Shown piece after piece: positions 24,294-33,452 of a DNA stretch of 55,280 nt. The position numbers and the translations under genes are program-made. Position 1 is the stretch's first letter; every line of letters starts with the position of its first letter. The notes under the pieces were generated by a model. It was not told where the DNA came from. It saw only the letters and a list, made by a program, of their open reading frames with translations, and searched no databases. The DNA is from CBDCLY01 sp965218715 (GTDB lineage Bacteria > Bacteroidota > Bacteroidia > Flavobacteriales_E > Vicingaceae), in the NCBI GenBank assembly GCA_965218715.1, contig CBDCLY010000032.1, positions 1-55,280 of the forward strand, given 5' to 3'.

Positions 24294-24986
24294 TTGGACC
24301 GAACAGGAGTAGTTGTCATCATTCCAGCATTTAATGAAGAAAATGCAGTTGGGAAAGTAGTCTCAGATATCCCTAAGAACCTGGTTGATGAAATCATTGT
24401 AGTCAATAATAACTCTACTGACCTAACATCAAAGGCAGCTGAAGCAGCTGGGGCAACGGTTCTGTTCGAAGAGCAAAAAGGGTATGGCAGAGCCTGTTTG
24501 AAAGGAATGGATTACATTAGCGAACAAGAGAAATTGCCAAAGATTGTAGTTTTCATTGATGCTGATTATTCAGATTACCCAGAAGAAATGGGAAGTTTGT
24601 TAAAAGACATTCAAAAGGACAAAAGTGATTTGGTAATTGGATCTCGTGCGCTGGGCGAGAGAGAAGCCGGAAGCATGACCATTCCCCAACTTTTTGGAAA
24701 CTGGCTTGCTACCACCCTAATTCAAGTAATTTACAAAGCAAGATATACAGATTTAGGCCCTTTTAGAGCCATTCGCTATAGCACTTTGATGGCCATTGAT
24801 ATGGAGGATAAAACTTACGGTTGGACAGTAGAAATGCAGGTTAAGGTGGTGAAAAATGATTTTCGATTTTCAGAATTTCCTGTGAAGTATCGCAATAGAA
24901 TTGGCTTTTCCAAAATCAGTGGAACAATAAAAGGAAGCATTTTGGCAGGTTACAAAATCATCACCACCATATTTAAATACCTTTGA
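24294..24986 (+). CDS. family 2 glycosyltransferase (polyprenol-phosphate type)
   Basis: Protein of 230 residues. GT-A fold: VVIIPAFNEENAVGKVV at the N-terminus, IIVVNNNSTDLTS, and the DAD-like metal motif in VVFIDADYSDYPEEM. No membrane anchor is seen apart from a weak hydrophobic end. It resembles dolichol/undecaprenol-phosphate glycosyltransferases, which load a lipid carrier with one sugar. The start is TTG at 24294 (TTG GAC CGA ACA), 3 bases after the preceding stop; no ATG precedes the conserved VVVIIPAFNE. It would supply lipid-linked sugar to the GT-C-like protein encoded two genes downstream (inference). Confidence 0.85.
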   Translation: MDRTGVVVIIPAFNEENAVGKVVSDIPKNLVDEIIVVNNNSTDLTSKAAEAAGATVLFEEQKGYGRACLKGMDYISEQEKLPKIVVFIDADYSDYPEEMGSLLKDIQKDKSDLVIGSRALGEREAGSMTIPQLFGNWLATTLIQVIYKARYTDLGPFRAIRYSTLMAIDMEDKTYGWTVEMQVKVVKNDFRFSEFPVKYRNRIGFSKISGTIKGSILAGYKIITTIFKYL

Positions 24987-24990
24987 TCCC

Positions 24991-26478
24991 ATGGAAATAG
25001 CACTATTTATTATCTATGGAACTGCGATGCTCTTCATCTTCTTTTACAGCATGGTGCAGTTGCAGTTGGTGCTGAAATACAGAAGATATAGACGGCAACA
25101 AAAAGTGCGGCTTTCTCAAACTAAAATGCCAACAGATTGGCCAAAAGTGAGCGTTCAATTGCCCATCTTTAATGAGAAATATGTAAGTGAAAGATTATTG
25201 GATGCGATTGCTAGATTAGAGTATCCAAGAGACTGTTTTGAGATTCAAGTCTTGGATGACTCAACAGATGAAACGGCGGATATTCTAAAAGCTAAGGTTT
25301 CAGAAATACAGGCAGAGGGAGTAATCATCAAGTATCTTCATAGGAGCAATCGTTCTGGGTTTAAAGCAGGAGCCTTAGCTGAAGGCTTAAAGACTGCCCA
25401 GGGAGATTTTATTGCCATCTTTGATGCGGACTTTTTACCACTTCCAGATTTTTTAAAGAGAACAATTCCACTATTCGAAGACAAGGAAACAGGCATGGTT
25501 CAAACCAAATGGGAACATTTAAATGCATCCTATTCCATGCTAACTCGTTTGCAGGCATTTGGTTTGGATGCGCACTTTACTGTTGAACAAGGCGGAAGAA
25601 ATGCAGGTGGGCACTTCATGAATTTTAATGGAACGGCTGGAGTTTGGAGAAAGGAAACGATAGAAGATGCCGGAGGCTGGCATTCAGATACACTCACTGA
25701 AGATTTGGATCTTAGTTATCGTGCTCAATTGAAGGGCTGGAAATTTCAGTTTTTAGAGGAAGTAGGTGCGCCGGCTGAATTGCCTGCTGAAATGAATGCA
25801 CTTAAAACGCAACAATTTAGATGGAATAAAGGGGCCGCAGAGTGCACAAGAAAAAACCTTGGCAAAGTGATAAAAGCTGATAACCTTTCATTTCCTACAA
25901 AAGTCAATGCCATCTTTCACCTGATGAATTCCGCAATTTTTATTTGCATCGTACTTATTTCAGTGTTGAGCATTCCTGCTTTGTGGATCAAACATGATCA
26001 AGAACAATACAAACTGCTCTTTCAAATTGCAAGTTCTTTCATCATTTGCTTACCTATTTTGGCATTCTTTTATTGGTCGGCCCTTAAAGATGATAGCTCA
26101 AGTAAAGTGAAGCAATTTTTCAAATTTCTAATCATATTTCCATTCTTCTTATCCGTTTCTATGGGACTTTCACTGCACAATGCTTTAGCGGTTTTGGAAG
26201 GCTACCTCGGAAAAAAGACACCCTTTGTTCGAACTCCCAAATTCAACTTAGATAATGACAGCACTAAAAAATGGACTGGCAATGTTTACCTTAAAAAACA
26301 CCTGAACCCTTTGAGTATTATCGAGCTTTTCTTGGCGGCTTATTTCTTGTTTGGTGTAAGTGTTGGCTGGTATTATCAAGATTTCGGCCTCATGCCTTTT
26401 CACATATTATTGTTTTTGGGATTCGCTTACGTTGCATTGTATTCCTTTTTTCATTCAATAAAAATGGCCCGTGGCTAA
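24991..26478 (+). CDS. membrane family 2 glycosyltransferase, cellulose-synthase-like
   Basis: Processive-type GT2 of 495 residues. One N-terminal helix is followed by a catalytic domain with all signature motifs: QVLDDSTDETAD, IFDADFLPLPDF (DxD), TEDLDLSYRAQLKGW (TED) and QQFRWNKGAAE (the QxxRW class motif). Four or so C-terminal helices follow. Such proteins join sugars, usually beta-1,4 glucose or mannose, or glycosylate diacylglycerol, while passing the product through the membrane. Its overlap with the next gene and its small gap to the previous one mark it as part of the operon. The sugar is not predictable from the sequence alone. Confidence 0.85.
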   Translation: MEIALFIIYGTAMLFIFFYSMVQLQLVLKYRRYRRQQKVRLSQTKMPTDWPKVSVQLPIFNEKYVSERLLDAIARLEYPRDCFEIQVLDDSTDETADILKAKVSEIQAEGVIIKYLHRSNRSGFKAGALAEGLKTAQGDFIAIFDADFLPLPDFLKRTIPLFEDKETGMVQTKWEHLNASYSMLTRLQAFGLDAHFTVEQGGRNAGGHFMNFNGTAGVWRKETIEDAGGWHSDTLTEDLDLSYRAQLKGWKFQFLEEVGAPAELPAEMNALKTQQFRWNKGAAECTRKNLGKVIKADNLSFPTKVNAIFHLMNSAIFICIVLISVLSIPALWIKHDQEQYKLLFQIASSFIICLPILAFFYWSALKDDSSSKVKQFFKFLIIFPFFLSVSMGLSLHNALAVLEGYLGKKTPFVRTPKFNLDNDSTKKWTGNVYLKKHLNPLSIIELFLAAYFLFGVSVGWYYQDFGLMPFHILLFLGFAYVALYSFFHSIKMARG

Positions 26479-27802
26479 GATTCAATTTCAGAAATTGTTT
26501 CTTCCCTTTAGCATTGTTTCTGCGGCATTAGCTTATTATTTGATGGCCTATGTTTTAGGTAGAGCCCAGTTTATACCATTTTTACTTTGTTTTAGTTTAT
26601 GCTTTGTGCTCTATGCATTTTGGATTAGCAAGGAGTCTTTTAGTCTAAAATTTGGACAAAGATTATCCATAGCCTTGCGCTTAATGTTTCTTTTTTCCAT
26701 TCCTGTTTTATCAGATGATTATTTCCGATTTCTCTGGGATGGAGAGCTTATCTTGAATGGCTCGAATCCTTTCGAGATGCTTCCGAATAATTTTCAAGGA
26801 GATATTCCCAACAAACAAGCTCTGTTAGACGGAATGAACAGTCCATTTTACTATTCCATTTATCCTCCAATGTCTCAATTGATTTATTTCATTGGAGCAG
26901 TTCTCGGAAGAGGAAACATCGAGGCAAGTGTTTTATCCATCAGGCTAATGGTTTTAATTGCAGAGACCTTTACCATTTTCTTTTTACCAAAGGTGCTAAA
27001 GAACCTAGGAAAAGACCCTAGACTCAGCTTCTTCTATATCCTCAACCCACTTGTTATTTTAGAGTTAAGTGGGAATCTACATTTGGAGGCTTTGATGATT
27101 GCTTTCCTTTTGGGTGTAATTTATTTCTTGAGCAAAAAAGAGTTTATTAAGGCAGGAGTGGTATGGGCTTTAGCTGCCTCTGTTAAACTTATCCCATTGC
27201 TATTACTTCCATTGCTCCTTCGGAAATTGAGTTTTAAAAATGTGATTTCTATTGGAGCAATATGCTGTTTGCTGTTCGGCTTAACCTGGTGGCCATTTTA
27301 TGAACCGTATGTAATAGCCAATGTGAAGCAATCCATCGATTTGTATTCGAAAACATTCGAGTTCAATGCTGGTCTGTATTATTTTCTTAGAGGAATTGGC
27401 TATGAAATAATGGGATACAATACCATTGGTGTTTTAGGCCCCTTATTACAAAAACTCGGCTTACTATTTATTATAATTATTGCCTTTTGGAGAAAAACCA
27501 ATACTTGGGAAGATTGGATATTAAAAGCGCTATGGTGTTTTAGTATTTATTTTGCAACAGCAATCATAGTCCATCCTTGGTACATCTGTACACTGGTATT
27601 TTTAGGATCATTTACTCGATTCAGGTTCCCCATGATCTGGTCAGGACTAGTGTTCTTTAGTTATTCTGCTTATCAAAGCAGTTCTGTTAAAGAAGACTTA
27701 AGTCTCATCTACATAGAGTATGGAGTAGTCATTCTAGTCTTTTTGTATGAGTATTTTGGAAAAAAACAATTGTTTATCTTCGAAAATAAAAGAACAATAT
27801 GA
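26471..27802 (+). CDS. polytopic GT-C-like mannosyltransferase family protein
   Basis: Protein of 443 residues with roughly eleven hydrophobic segments. The extracytoplasmic loop after the first helices reads LSDDYFRFLWDGELILNGSN followed by PFEMLPN, the acidic-pair motif of GT-C enzymes that use polyprenyl-phosphate sugars. A later FNAGLYYFLRGIGYE stretch is also typical. It probably transfers a sugar from a lipid donor to an acceptor on the outer face of the inner membrane. It overlaps the GT2 gene by 8 bases and the next small gene by 4 bases. Family-level call only; mannose is a guess from related families. Confidence 0.72.
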   Translation: MAKIQFQKLFLPFSIVSAALAYYLMAYVLGRAQFIPFLLCFSLCFVLYAFWISKESFSLKFGQRLSIALRLMFLFSIPVLSDDYFRFLWDGELILNGSNPFEMLPNNFQGDIPNKQALLDGMNSPFYYSIYPPMSQLIYFIGAVLGRGNIEASVLSIRLMVLIAETFTIFFLPKVLKNLGKDPRLSFFYILNPLVILELSGNLHLEALMIAFLLGVIYFLSKKEFIKAGVVWALAASVKLIPLLLLPLLLRKLSFKNVISIGAICCLLFGLTWWPFYEPYVIANVKQSIDLYSKTFEFNAGLYYFLRGIGYEIMGYNTIGVLGPLLQKLGLLFIIIIAFWRKTNTWEDWILKALWCFSIYFATAIIVHPWYICTLVFLGSFTRFRFPMIWSGLVFFSYSAYQSSSVKEDLSLIYIEYGVVILVFLYEYFGKKQLFIFENKRTI

Positions 27803-27990
27803 CATTAGGAAAAGCGCTTAAAATTATTGGTTTTGTGCTCATTGCCTGGGCAGTAATTTCTAGTTTCTACTTTAGTTTCTCATTTGGAGATGGGGATTTT
27901 AGTTTCAGAAATGGTTTTACTTTTAAGGCCGGTGGGGTCTTATTAGGGATTCTCTTAATCTTTCTAGGAAAAAAGGCGAACGAAGCTTAA
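27799..27990 (+). CDS. small membrane protein, two helices
   Basis: Protein of 63 residues: a first helix (IIGFVLIAWAVISSFYFSF), a short Gly/Asp/Phe-rich loop (GDGDFSFRNGFTFKAG) and a second helix (GVLLGILLIFLGKKANEA). It overlaps the GT-C gene by 4 bases (ATGA), so it is translated with it, and it ends the operon ahead of the terminator at 28143-28178. I do not recognise a family. It may be a subunit or stabiliser of the upstream membrane glycosyltransferases (inference). Confidence 0.6.
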   Translation: MTLGKALKIIGFVLIAWAVISSFYFSFSFGDGDFSFRNGFTFKAGGVLLGILLIFLGKKANEA

Positions 27991-28142
27991 AATCGGCGAC
28001 AATAAGCAAAAAGTTCCTTCTTAATAAAAAGAAAAAACCATTTAGTTTTGCTTGTTGATTTGTTGATTAAATGAAATAGCCTTTGGTTGAAGCCTAATGT
28101 TTATGAGATGTGTTTCATAGCAAAATAGTTGCTTGAGAATGC

Positions 28143-28178
28143 AAAAAAAACCTTCAATTTTTCAAATGAAGGTTTTTA
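28143..28178. terminator. bidirectional terminator between convergent operons
   Basis: AAAACCTTCA (28147-28156) pairs with TGAAGGTTTT (28167-28176), with A-run on the left and T-run on the right, so it can act for both the plus-strand glycosyltransferase operon and the minus-strand propeller gene. Confidence 0.82.
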
Positions 28179-28189
28179 TAAATAATAAT

Positions 28190-30691
28190 CTAGCCTTGTA
28201 ACACCAGCTTCATCGTTTTTACTTTTTCACCCATTCGGGCTTCAATAAAGTATATCCCGTCAACTAAATTTTTTGGCAATTGAATCTGAGTTTCAAACTT
28301 GTTGATCTCTTGAATTTGATAAACTAGTCTTCCATTGATGTCAACAACTCGAATTCCTGTTATTTTCTCTGTGCTTTTTATCTGAACCAAACCATTACTC
28401 GGGTTAGGGAATAGAGAAAATGTTTGACTGGCATCTTCCTGACTTAAACCTGTTGCAATGGCACAAGGAGTAGTTGTTCCATAGGTAAAGCCTGAATAAT
28501 TCATGGTATCATAAACCGTCTTGGCATGATTCAACACTGATATTAATTCTGAGATGTTTTCACCCATTGCAGTGCTCGCTCCACTTTTTTGACCGTAAGC
28601 AACAACTAAATCTATGCTTCTTCTTTGACCCGGTGCTAAACTAAAATAGGGGATACTAGCAAATTGACGTCGATCACCTGGAGCATTCGCCGGAGCGCTT
28701 CCACCAGGAGTTCTTTCAGTCCAACCAGTTGATAAAAATGGATCACCAGTAAACATGTATTTACTCGGTATAGAAGTTGTACCCTGACTATTCCATCCAT
28801 TGCCTCCATAATAGGATGGACTACCGTTTTTCCAATTCCCATTTAATATATTTAGCCATTCTTGTTCATTATTAGGCTCCCCTGTAACTCCACCACCAGA
28901 GTTGTAATAGGTGTAAGTATCCATTGAGTCGCTTAGATATTTTGCACCTAGAGCAGGACGGTTGGACCCATAACCGTTGAAACCTCCAACATTCTCATCA
29001 AATAAATCTCCATTGTAGGTATACATGATGTTTTCAAGACTATCACATCCAACATAATCATCTCTTGGATTGCCTAAATCAGTATCCAAGTAAAATCCAA
29101 CCTTTACAGAGTCGTACGGAGATGGATCTCTATTAACTATTGTGTATTTCAAGAATAAACTCTGATTGATGTCTGGATCGTTGCTAGAATTGTAACCATA
29201 TAGCATGTAATGGTATTCAAAGGGCAATGCATTGTTGTCTGGATGGTTGATCCAATAAATGGCTTCATCTCCTAATATTTTTGGATAGTCTCCCAAACTC
29301 GGACTGTAACAGCCGTCGTTGTTTACATCAACAAATGGGGCTAAATCTAATGCTACACCAATGCTAGTGTCTGCTACAGCAGGCCAATTCTTAATGCCAT
29401 CTGGCATTTGGTAAGCACTTTGGTTAAATTGAGTCTTATGCGTATTGATTTCTTGTAAACTCACTTTAGCCATAAAATTAATGCTTGCACCATTGGTATT
29501 GTTAATTGGGCCTGGCGACATCTCTCTGCGAAAAGGAAGTATAGGATGAACATTATAGAAAGGATTGGATTGTTTTTTCGCGGCCACTACAAAGTTTCCA
29601 GCAAAAATTCCGTGACTGTTGTTTCCTTTCGGAAACTCGAAAGAAGGGCTTAGGGTTTTGACATTATTGAACAATAATCCCATGGCATCTACCCTAGTTC
29701 TGATGTTATTTACTTCTATTGTTTCGGTTACTGGCACAGGTTCAATTGATGAGTTGGCAATAAATATTCCTTGGTCTTTCCCTGCTACGATTATTCCAGA
29801 GTTCACATCAACATTTTCAAATTGAGCGCTATTTGGTTTAATCGTAAACGGGTTAAATGTAGAATCTGCACCAGCATATAAACTACTTGCGGCTATCCAA
29901 GATTTATTGTTGGCATCGATTTCAATCTCTTTTATGTTAAGAATGTTCGATCCTTCATCCTTCGGATTAACGCGAGTAACATTAAATGGGTAGGTGATTT
30001 TAATGTAATAATCTCCTGTTTTGCTATAGCTAATTAAATCGCCACTTTTGGTTTTCTTCAAATCTGGAAAACTTTGAACATAAGAAAATGGACTCATCGT
30101 AGGAACCGTCCAAACACCACCTTCAAAAATTTCACAAGCGGGTGGAGCACCAGGGATATTGAACAAAGAATTGAACTTAAAAATATACACACGATTCATA
30201 GCGTCTACAGCAATGTTGTAGGCTCGTTTTGTAGAATCATGAACAAAGGAAGTTCCATCATAATTGGTCACACCATTTAAAGAAGCGATCCACAATTTTC
30301 CAGTATTATCAGTTGCAATGTCAGTAATGGCATCGTCGATTAAACCATTCGCTGTGGTGTAATTTTTAAACAACTGACCATCAAAACTGCTTAACCCTGA
30401 AGAGGTTACTAGGTAAAGCTCCCCATTAGCATATGTCATTTTTTTAATGTTGCTATTGGCCAATGTACTATTCAAATTGGTGTAATTGGTAAAAGTATTT
30501 CCATTGTAATGGGAAAGTCCACTAGGAGTTGCAATCCAAATGGAGGCCCTATTTTGAATAAGGATATCATTGATATTGTTGCCAACTAGTCCATCATTAG
30601 TGGTAAGATTGGTCCAATAATTTTGTCCCGAAAGTGGCATTACTATGACTATGCTCATGAGAAGGACGAATAATAGCTTAGCTTTTTTCAT
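28190..30691 (-). CDS. secreted Reg_prop (two-component-type) propeller protein with T9SS sorting domain
   Basis: About 833 residues from the start I prefer (30691, MKKAKLLFVLLMSIVIVMP, a good signal peptide; the frame is open back to 30778). The N-terminal ~330 residues contain ligand-sensor propeller blades with the Reg_prop pattern, for example NRASIWIATPSGLSHYNGN, YANGELYLVTSSGLSSFDGQ and TGKLWIASLNGVTNYDGTSF. These blades normally form the sensor of hybrid histidine kinases, but no kinase follows. A large central region of unrecognised type includes ADTSIGVALDLAPFVDVNND. The C-terminus is a T9SS type A domain (FSLFPNPSNGLVQIKS). It is probably a surface or secreted protein. Confidence 0.8.
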   Translation of the reverse strand: MKKAKLLFVLLMSIVIVMPLSGQNYWTNLTTNDGLVGNNINDILIQNRASIWIATPSGLSHYNGNTFTNYTNLNSTLANSNIKKMTYANGELYLVTSSGLSSFDGQLFKNYTTANGLIDDAITDIATDNTGKLWIASLNGVTNYDGTSFVHDSTKRAYNIAVDAMNRVYIFKFNSLFNIPGAPPACEIFEGGVWTVPTMSPFSYVQSFPDLKKTKSGDLISYSKTGDYYIKITYPFNVTRVNPKDEGSNILNIKEIEIDANNKSWIAASSLYAGADSTFNPFTIKPNSAQFENVDVNSGIIVAGKDQGIFIANSSIEPVPVTETIEVNNIRTRVDAMGLLFNNVKTLSPSFEFPKGNNSHGIFAGNFVVAAKKQSNPFYNVHPILPFRREMSPGPINNTNGASINFMAKVSLQEINTHKTQFNQSAYQMPDGIKNWPAVADTSIGVALDLAPFVDVNNDGCYSPSLGDYPKILGDEAIYWINHPDNNALPFEYHYMLYGYNSSNDPDINQSLFLKYTIVNRDPSPYDSVKVGFYLDTDLGNPRDDYVGCDSLENIMYTYNGDLFDENVGGFNGYGSNRPALGAKYLSDSMDTYTYYNSGGGVTGEPNNEQEWLNILNGNWKNGSPSYYGGNGWNSQGTTSIPSKYMFTGDPFLSTGWTERTPGGSAPANAPGDRRQFASIPYFSLAPGQRRSIDLVVAYGQKSGASTAMGENISELISVLNHAKTVYDTMNYSGFTYGTTTPCAIATGLSQEDASQTFSLFPNPSNGLVQIKSTEKITGIRVVDINGRLVYQIQEINKFETQIQLPKNLVDGIYFIEARMGEKVKTMKLVLQG

Positions 30692-30767
30692 GGGATCTGA
30701 TTTACGGGGTTCTCTTTTAAGATGTGCGAATTTAGCTATTCGATGCTTGAAATATTTGAGAATGGGT

Positions 30768-31529
30768 CTATTTCTCAATAATTCGCTTCAATACATCGGG
30801 AAAGTCTGTAATGATACCATCCACTCCCATATCAGTATATTTTTTCAAATTTACTTCTTGATTAACGGTCCAAACATTCACCTTTTTTCCCAATTGGTGT
30901 ACCTTTCTTACCACTCTAGGGTTTACATATCGGTAGTTGATGTTGATCTCTTCTGCAAAGTCATAGGTTTTCACACGTTTATAACTAAAGCGACTGCCCC
31001 CATAAAAAGGAGCCACAGGAATAAAGGCTTCAAACAATTTTTGAACATCACTTTGCAATTTTGGAGATTTTCTAAAATTGCTCAAGACCCGATCATTAAA
31101 CGACTGCACAATGCACCAGTCGTGAGCCTCAAATTCATTGATTAATTTTAGAATATTGCTTTCTATACCGTGATGGTAAGGACTTCCGTTTTTTATCTCC
31201 AACAATAAGGTAGCTCTTCCTTGAACCAATTCTAAAACCTCTCTAAAGGTGGGTACTTTAACTTCTGAAAAAGAATGGTGAAACCAAGCACCAGCGCTAT
31301 AACGTTTAATCCGATTAAGGCTTAATTTTCTAACACTACCCCAGCCATTTGTTGTTCGCATGATGGTTTTATCATGGATTACAACAACTTCACCATCTAT
31401 GGTTTGCCTTAGATCCATTTCAATTCGATCAACCCCAATTTCTAGCGCCTTTTCGAATGCTGGTAAAGTATTTTCTGGCGCTAAACCTGATGCGCCACGA
31501 TGTGCAATAATGAGGGGCTTCTTGCTCAT
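30768..31529 (-). CDS. glycerophosphodiester phosphodiesterase
   Basis: TIM-barrel GDPD of 253 residues, hydrolysing glycerophosphodiesters to glycerol-3-phosphate and an alcohol. The active-site motifs are present: IAHRGASGLAPENTLPAFEK with the first catalytic His and Arg, then RIEMDLRQTIDGEVVVIHD with the metal-binding Glu and Asp and the second His. The late KVNVWTVNQEVNLKKYTDMG and VDGIITDFPDVL are typical. No signal peptide, so cytoplasmic. It lies 76 bases upstream of the propeller protein start on the same strand, and the two may share a transcript. Confidence 0.92.
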   Translation of the reverse strand: MSKKPLIIAHRGASGLAPENTLPAFEKALEIGVDRIEMDLRQTIDGEVVVIHDKTIMRTTNGWGSVRKLSLNRIKRYSAGAWFHHSFSEVKVPTFREVLELVQGRATLLLEIKNGSPYHHGIESNILKLINEFEAHDWCIVQSFNDRVLSNFRKSPKLQSDVQKLFEAFIPVAPFYGGSRFSYKRVKTYDFAEEININYRYVNPRVVRKVHQLGKKVNVWTVNQEVNLKKYTDMGVDGIITDFPDVLKRIIEK

Positions 31530-31617
31530 TCGGGTAAATATAGTGCAAAAAACATAGATGAATAAAAAGATGTGGATAAATGGTAATGAATTACCAATCC
31601 TGATTCTGCTTTTGCCT

Positions 31618-31625
31618 TACTTTTG
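31618..31625 (+). promoter_or_regulatory. -7 box (TACTTTTG) for the long YwqK-like gene
   Basis: Exact match to TAnnTTTG, 18 bases before the ATG at 31644, and part of the argument for that start. No strong -33 TTG at the expected spacing. Confidence 0.45.
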
Positions 31626-31643
31626 TTAGGCAAATTTTGGTTT

Positions 31644-33351
31644 ATGAGAATATTTATTTTGTGCTGTTTCCTTTTCAGCTTTAGCCTTTCTGGACAACAA
31701 ACGACTTATCAATGGAAAAATGGTAAAACCAAAGCGGAAGGGAAATTAGCCCAAGGAGGAATTGAAGATGGTTTGTGGAAATATTACAATCCTGACGGAA
31801 CCCTAATTCAAGAAGTGAACTATCATTTTGGCGAATTCAATGGCCCCTATGTTCATTATCATGATAATGGTAAAAAAAGTGAAGAGGGTGGCTTTGTCTC
31901 CGCCAAAAGAGACGGAGCATTCGTTACTTATTCAGAACAAGAAAAACCATTGATCAAGGGCCATTATAAATTAGGATATAAAGACAGTCTTTGGCAGTTT
32001 TATTACCACTCAGGGCAACTAAAAATGCAAGGAAAATATCAACAAGATGAACGAGTAGGAAGTTGGGAAAAATGGCATCCGAATGGGAAGCAATTTGCCA
32101 AATACCAATATGAAAACGGAGAAGAAAAGGTCATCTTCATCAACGACTCATTGGGTAAGCCATCGGTGGTTGATGGCAATGGGGAGTTTCTTGAATTTCA
32201 TGAAAACAATAAGATTAAATCCAAAGGGGCATATAAAAATGGCTCAAAAGAAGGTGCTTGGTTGACCTACCAAAAAGATGGGAAAATCCTAGGAAAAGAA
32301 AGCTATAAGGATGGAAAAGCAGACGGTACTTGGGAGGCTTATTTCTTCAATGGAAATCTAATGTGGCAAGGGAACTATCGAGATAGTAAAAAGCAAGGCA
32401 ATTGGGAGAACTATTTTGAGGATGGGAAGAAAAGAATTAGTCAAGAATACAAAAGTGGAAGCCGAAATGGAATGCATAAGACTTGGTTTAAGGAAGGTAT
32501 ATTGGCGCAAAGGGGTGCTTATTTAAACGATTTGAAAGAGGGAGAATGGTTATGGTATTTGGAAAATGGCCAGCTAGACATGACAGGTTTCTTTGCACAA
32601 GGAATGCAGAGTGGGACTTGGAATTATTATTACAGCGAAAAGGAACAAGTACTTTCTCATGGTGACTTTAAAGCTGACAAAAGGAATGGACTCTGGACTT
32701 ACTATTACCTCACAGGGGAAGTTTGGAAAAAGGGGAGTTTCTTAGAAGACAAAAAGGAAGGGCTTTGGGAAACATGGCATGAGAACGGTCGCTTAGCCAT
32801 GACTGGAAAGTTTAAAAGCGGGTAAAGAAGAAGACCTATGGTACTCCTATTATTCAGATGGAAATCAACAAGATGAAGGGAATTACCAGGCAGGTTTGAA
32901 GCAAGGGAAATGGTCGGGTTGGTTTCCGACAGGACAGATGAGGTATCAAGGAGATTACGCATTGGATAAGAAGCATGGAACCTGGACCTATTGGACCAAT
33001 TCTGGTGGCAAAGAGTTAGAAGAGACCTACGCAGAAGGAGTTTTAGACGGCATGAGAACAAGCTGGTTCGCAAACGGAAAAGTAAGAGATCAAGGCAATT
33101 ATGAAAACGGACAACAGGCAGGCGCATGGACAGTTTTTTATGACAATGGAATTCCAAAAATGACCTGCACCTTTTTGAATGGAAGAATGGATGGCAAGGT
33201 GACCAATTGGCATGAAATAGGGACTTTGGCTAGTGAGAAGTATTACAAAGAAGGCGTTCCGGAAGGAAAATTCAAATTCTTTGGAAAAAAAGAAGGGGAA
33301 CTTTTACAAACCATTGAGTTTAAAAATGGACTGAGAGTGAAAGTGGATTAA
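31644..33351 (+). CDS. long secreted YwqK/MORN-like repeat protein, frameshifted near 32820
   Basis: Signal peptide MRIFILCCFLFSFSLSGQQ, then a long run (over fifteen copies) of units such as EDGLWKYYNPDGTLIQEVNY, GSWEKWHPNGKQFAKYQYEN and GTWEAYFFNGNLMWQGNYRD, each about 23 residues. The frame ends at TAA 32823-32825 after KFKSG. Removing one G from GCGGGTAAAG at 32818-32827 restores KFKSGKEEDLWYSYYSDGNQ and continues the repeats to 33351, giving 568 residues. The repaired length is a whole number of codons. The break lies just upstream of the damaged nusA/infB stretch and is probably the same kind of sequence error. The shorter relative is at 1281-2168. Confidence 0.72.
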
Positions 33352-33356
33352 TTCCA

Positions 33357-33385
33357 TTTGCAATAAATAAAATTGCTTACTTTTG
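33357..33385 (+). promoter_or_regulatory. promoter for rimP-nusA-infB
   Basis: TTTG (33357-33360), 17 bases, TACTTTTG (33378-33385), an exact match to the Bacteroidota consensus. It lies 67 bases before the rimP start, with a hairpin in between. Confidence 0.65.
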
Positions 33386-33409
33386 TCGAGAATTCGTTGG
33401 AAAATTATT

Positions 33410-33434
33410 GAGGGGACTACAGTCCCCTCTTTTT
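33410..33434 (+). terminator. leader hairpin with T-tract before rimP (possible attenuator)
   Basis: GAGGGGAC (33410-33417), loop TACA, GTCCCCTC (33422-33429), then TTTTTAT. It lies between the promoter and the rimP start, so it would act in the leader of rimP-nusA-infB. Structure is seen directly; attenuation is inference. Confidence 0.6.
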
Positions 33435-33452
33435 ATAGGAAGAATTTTAGGA

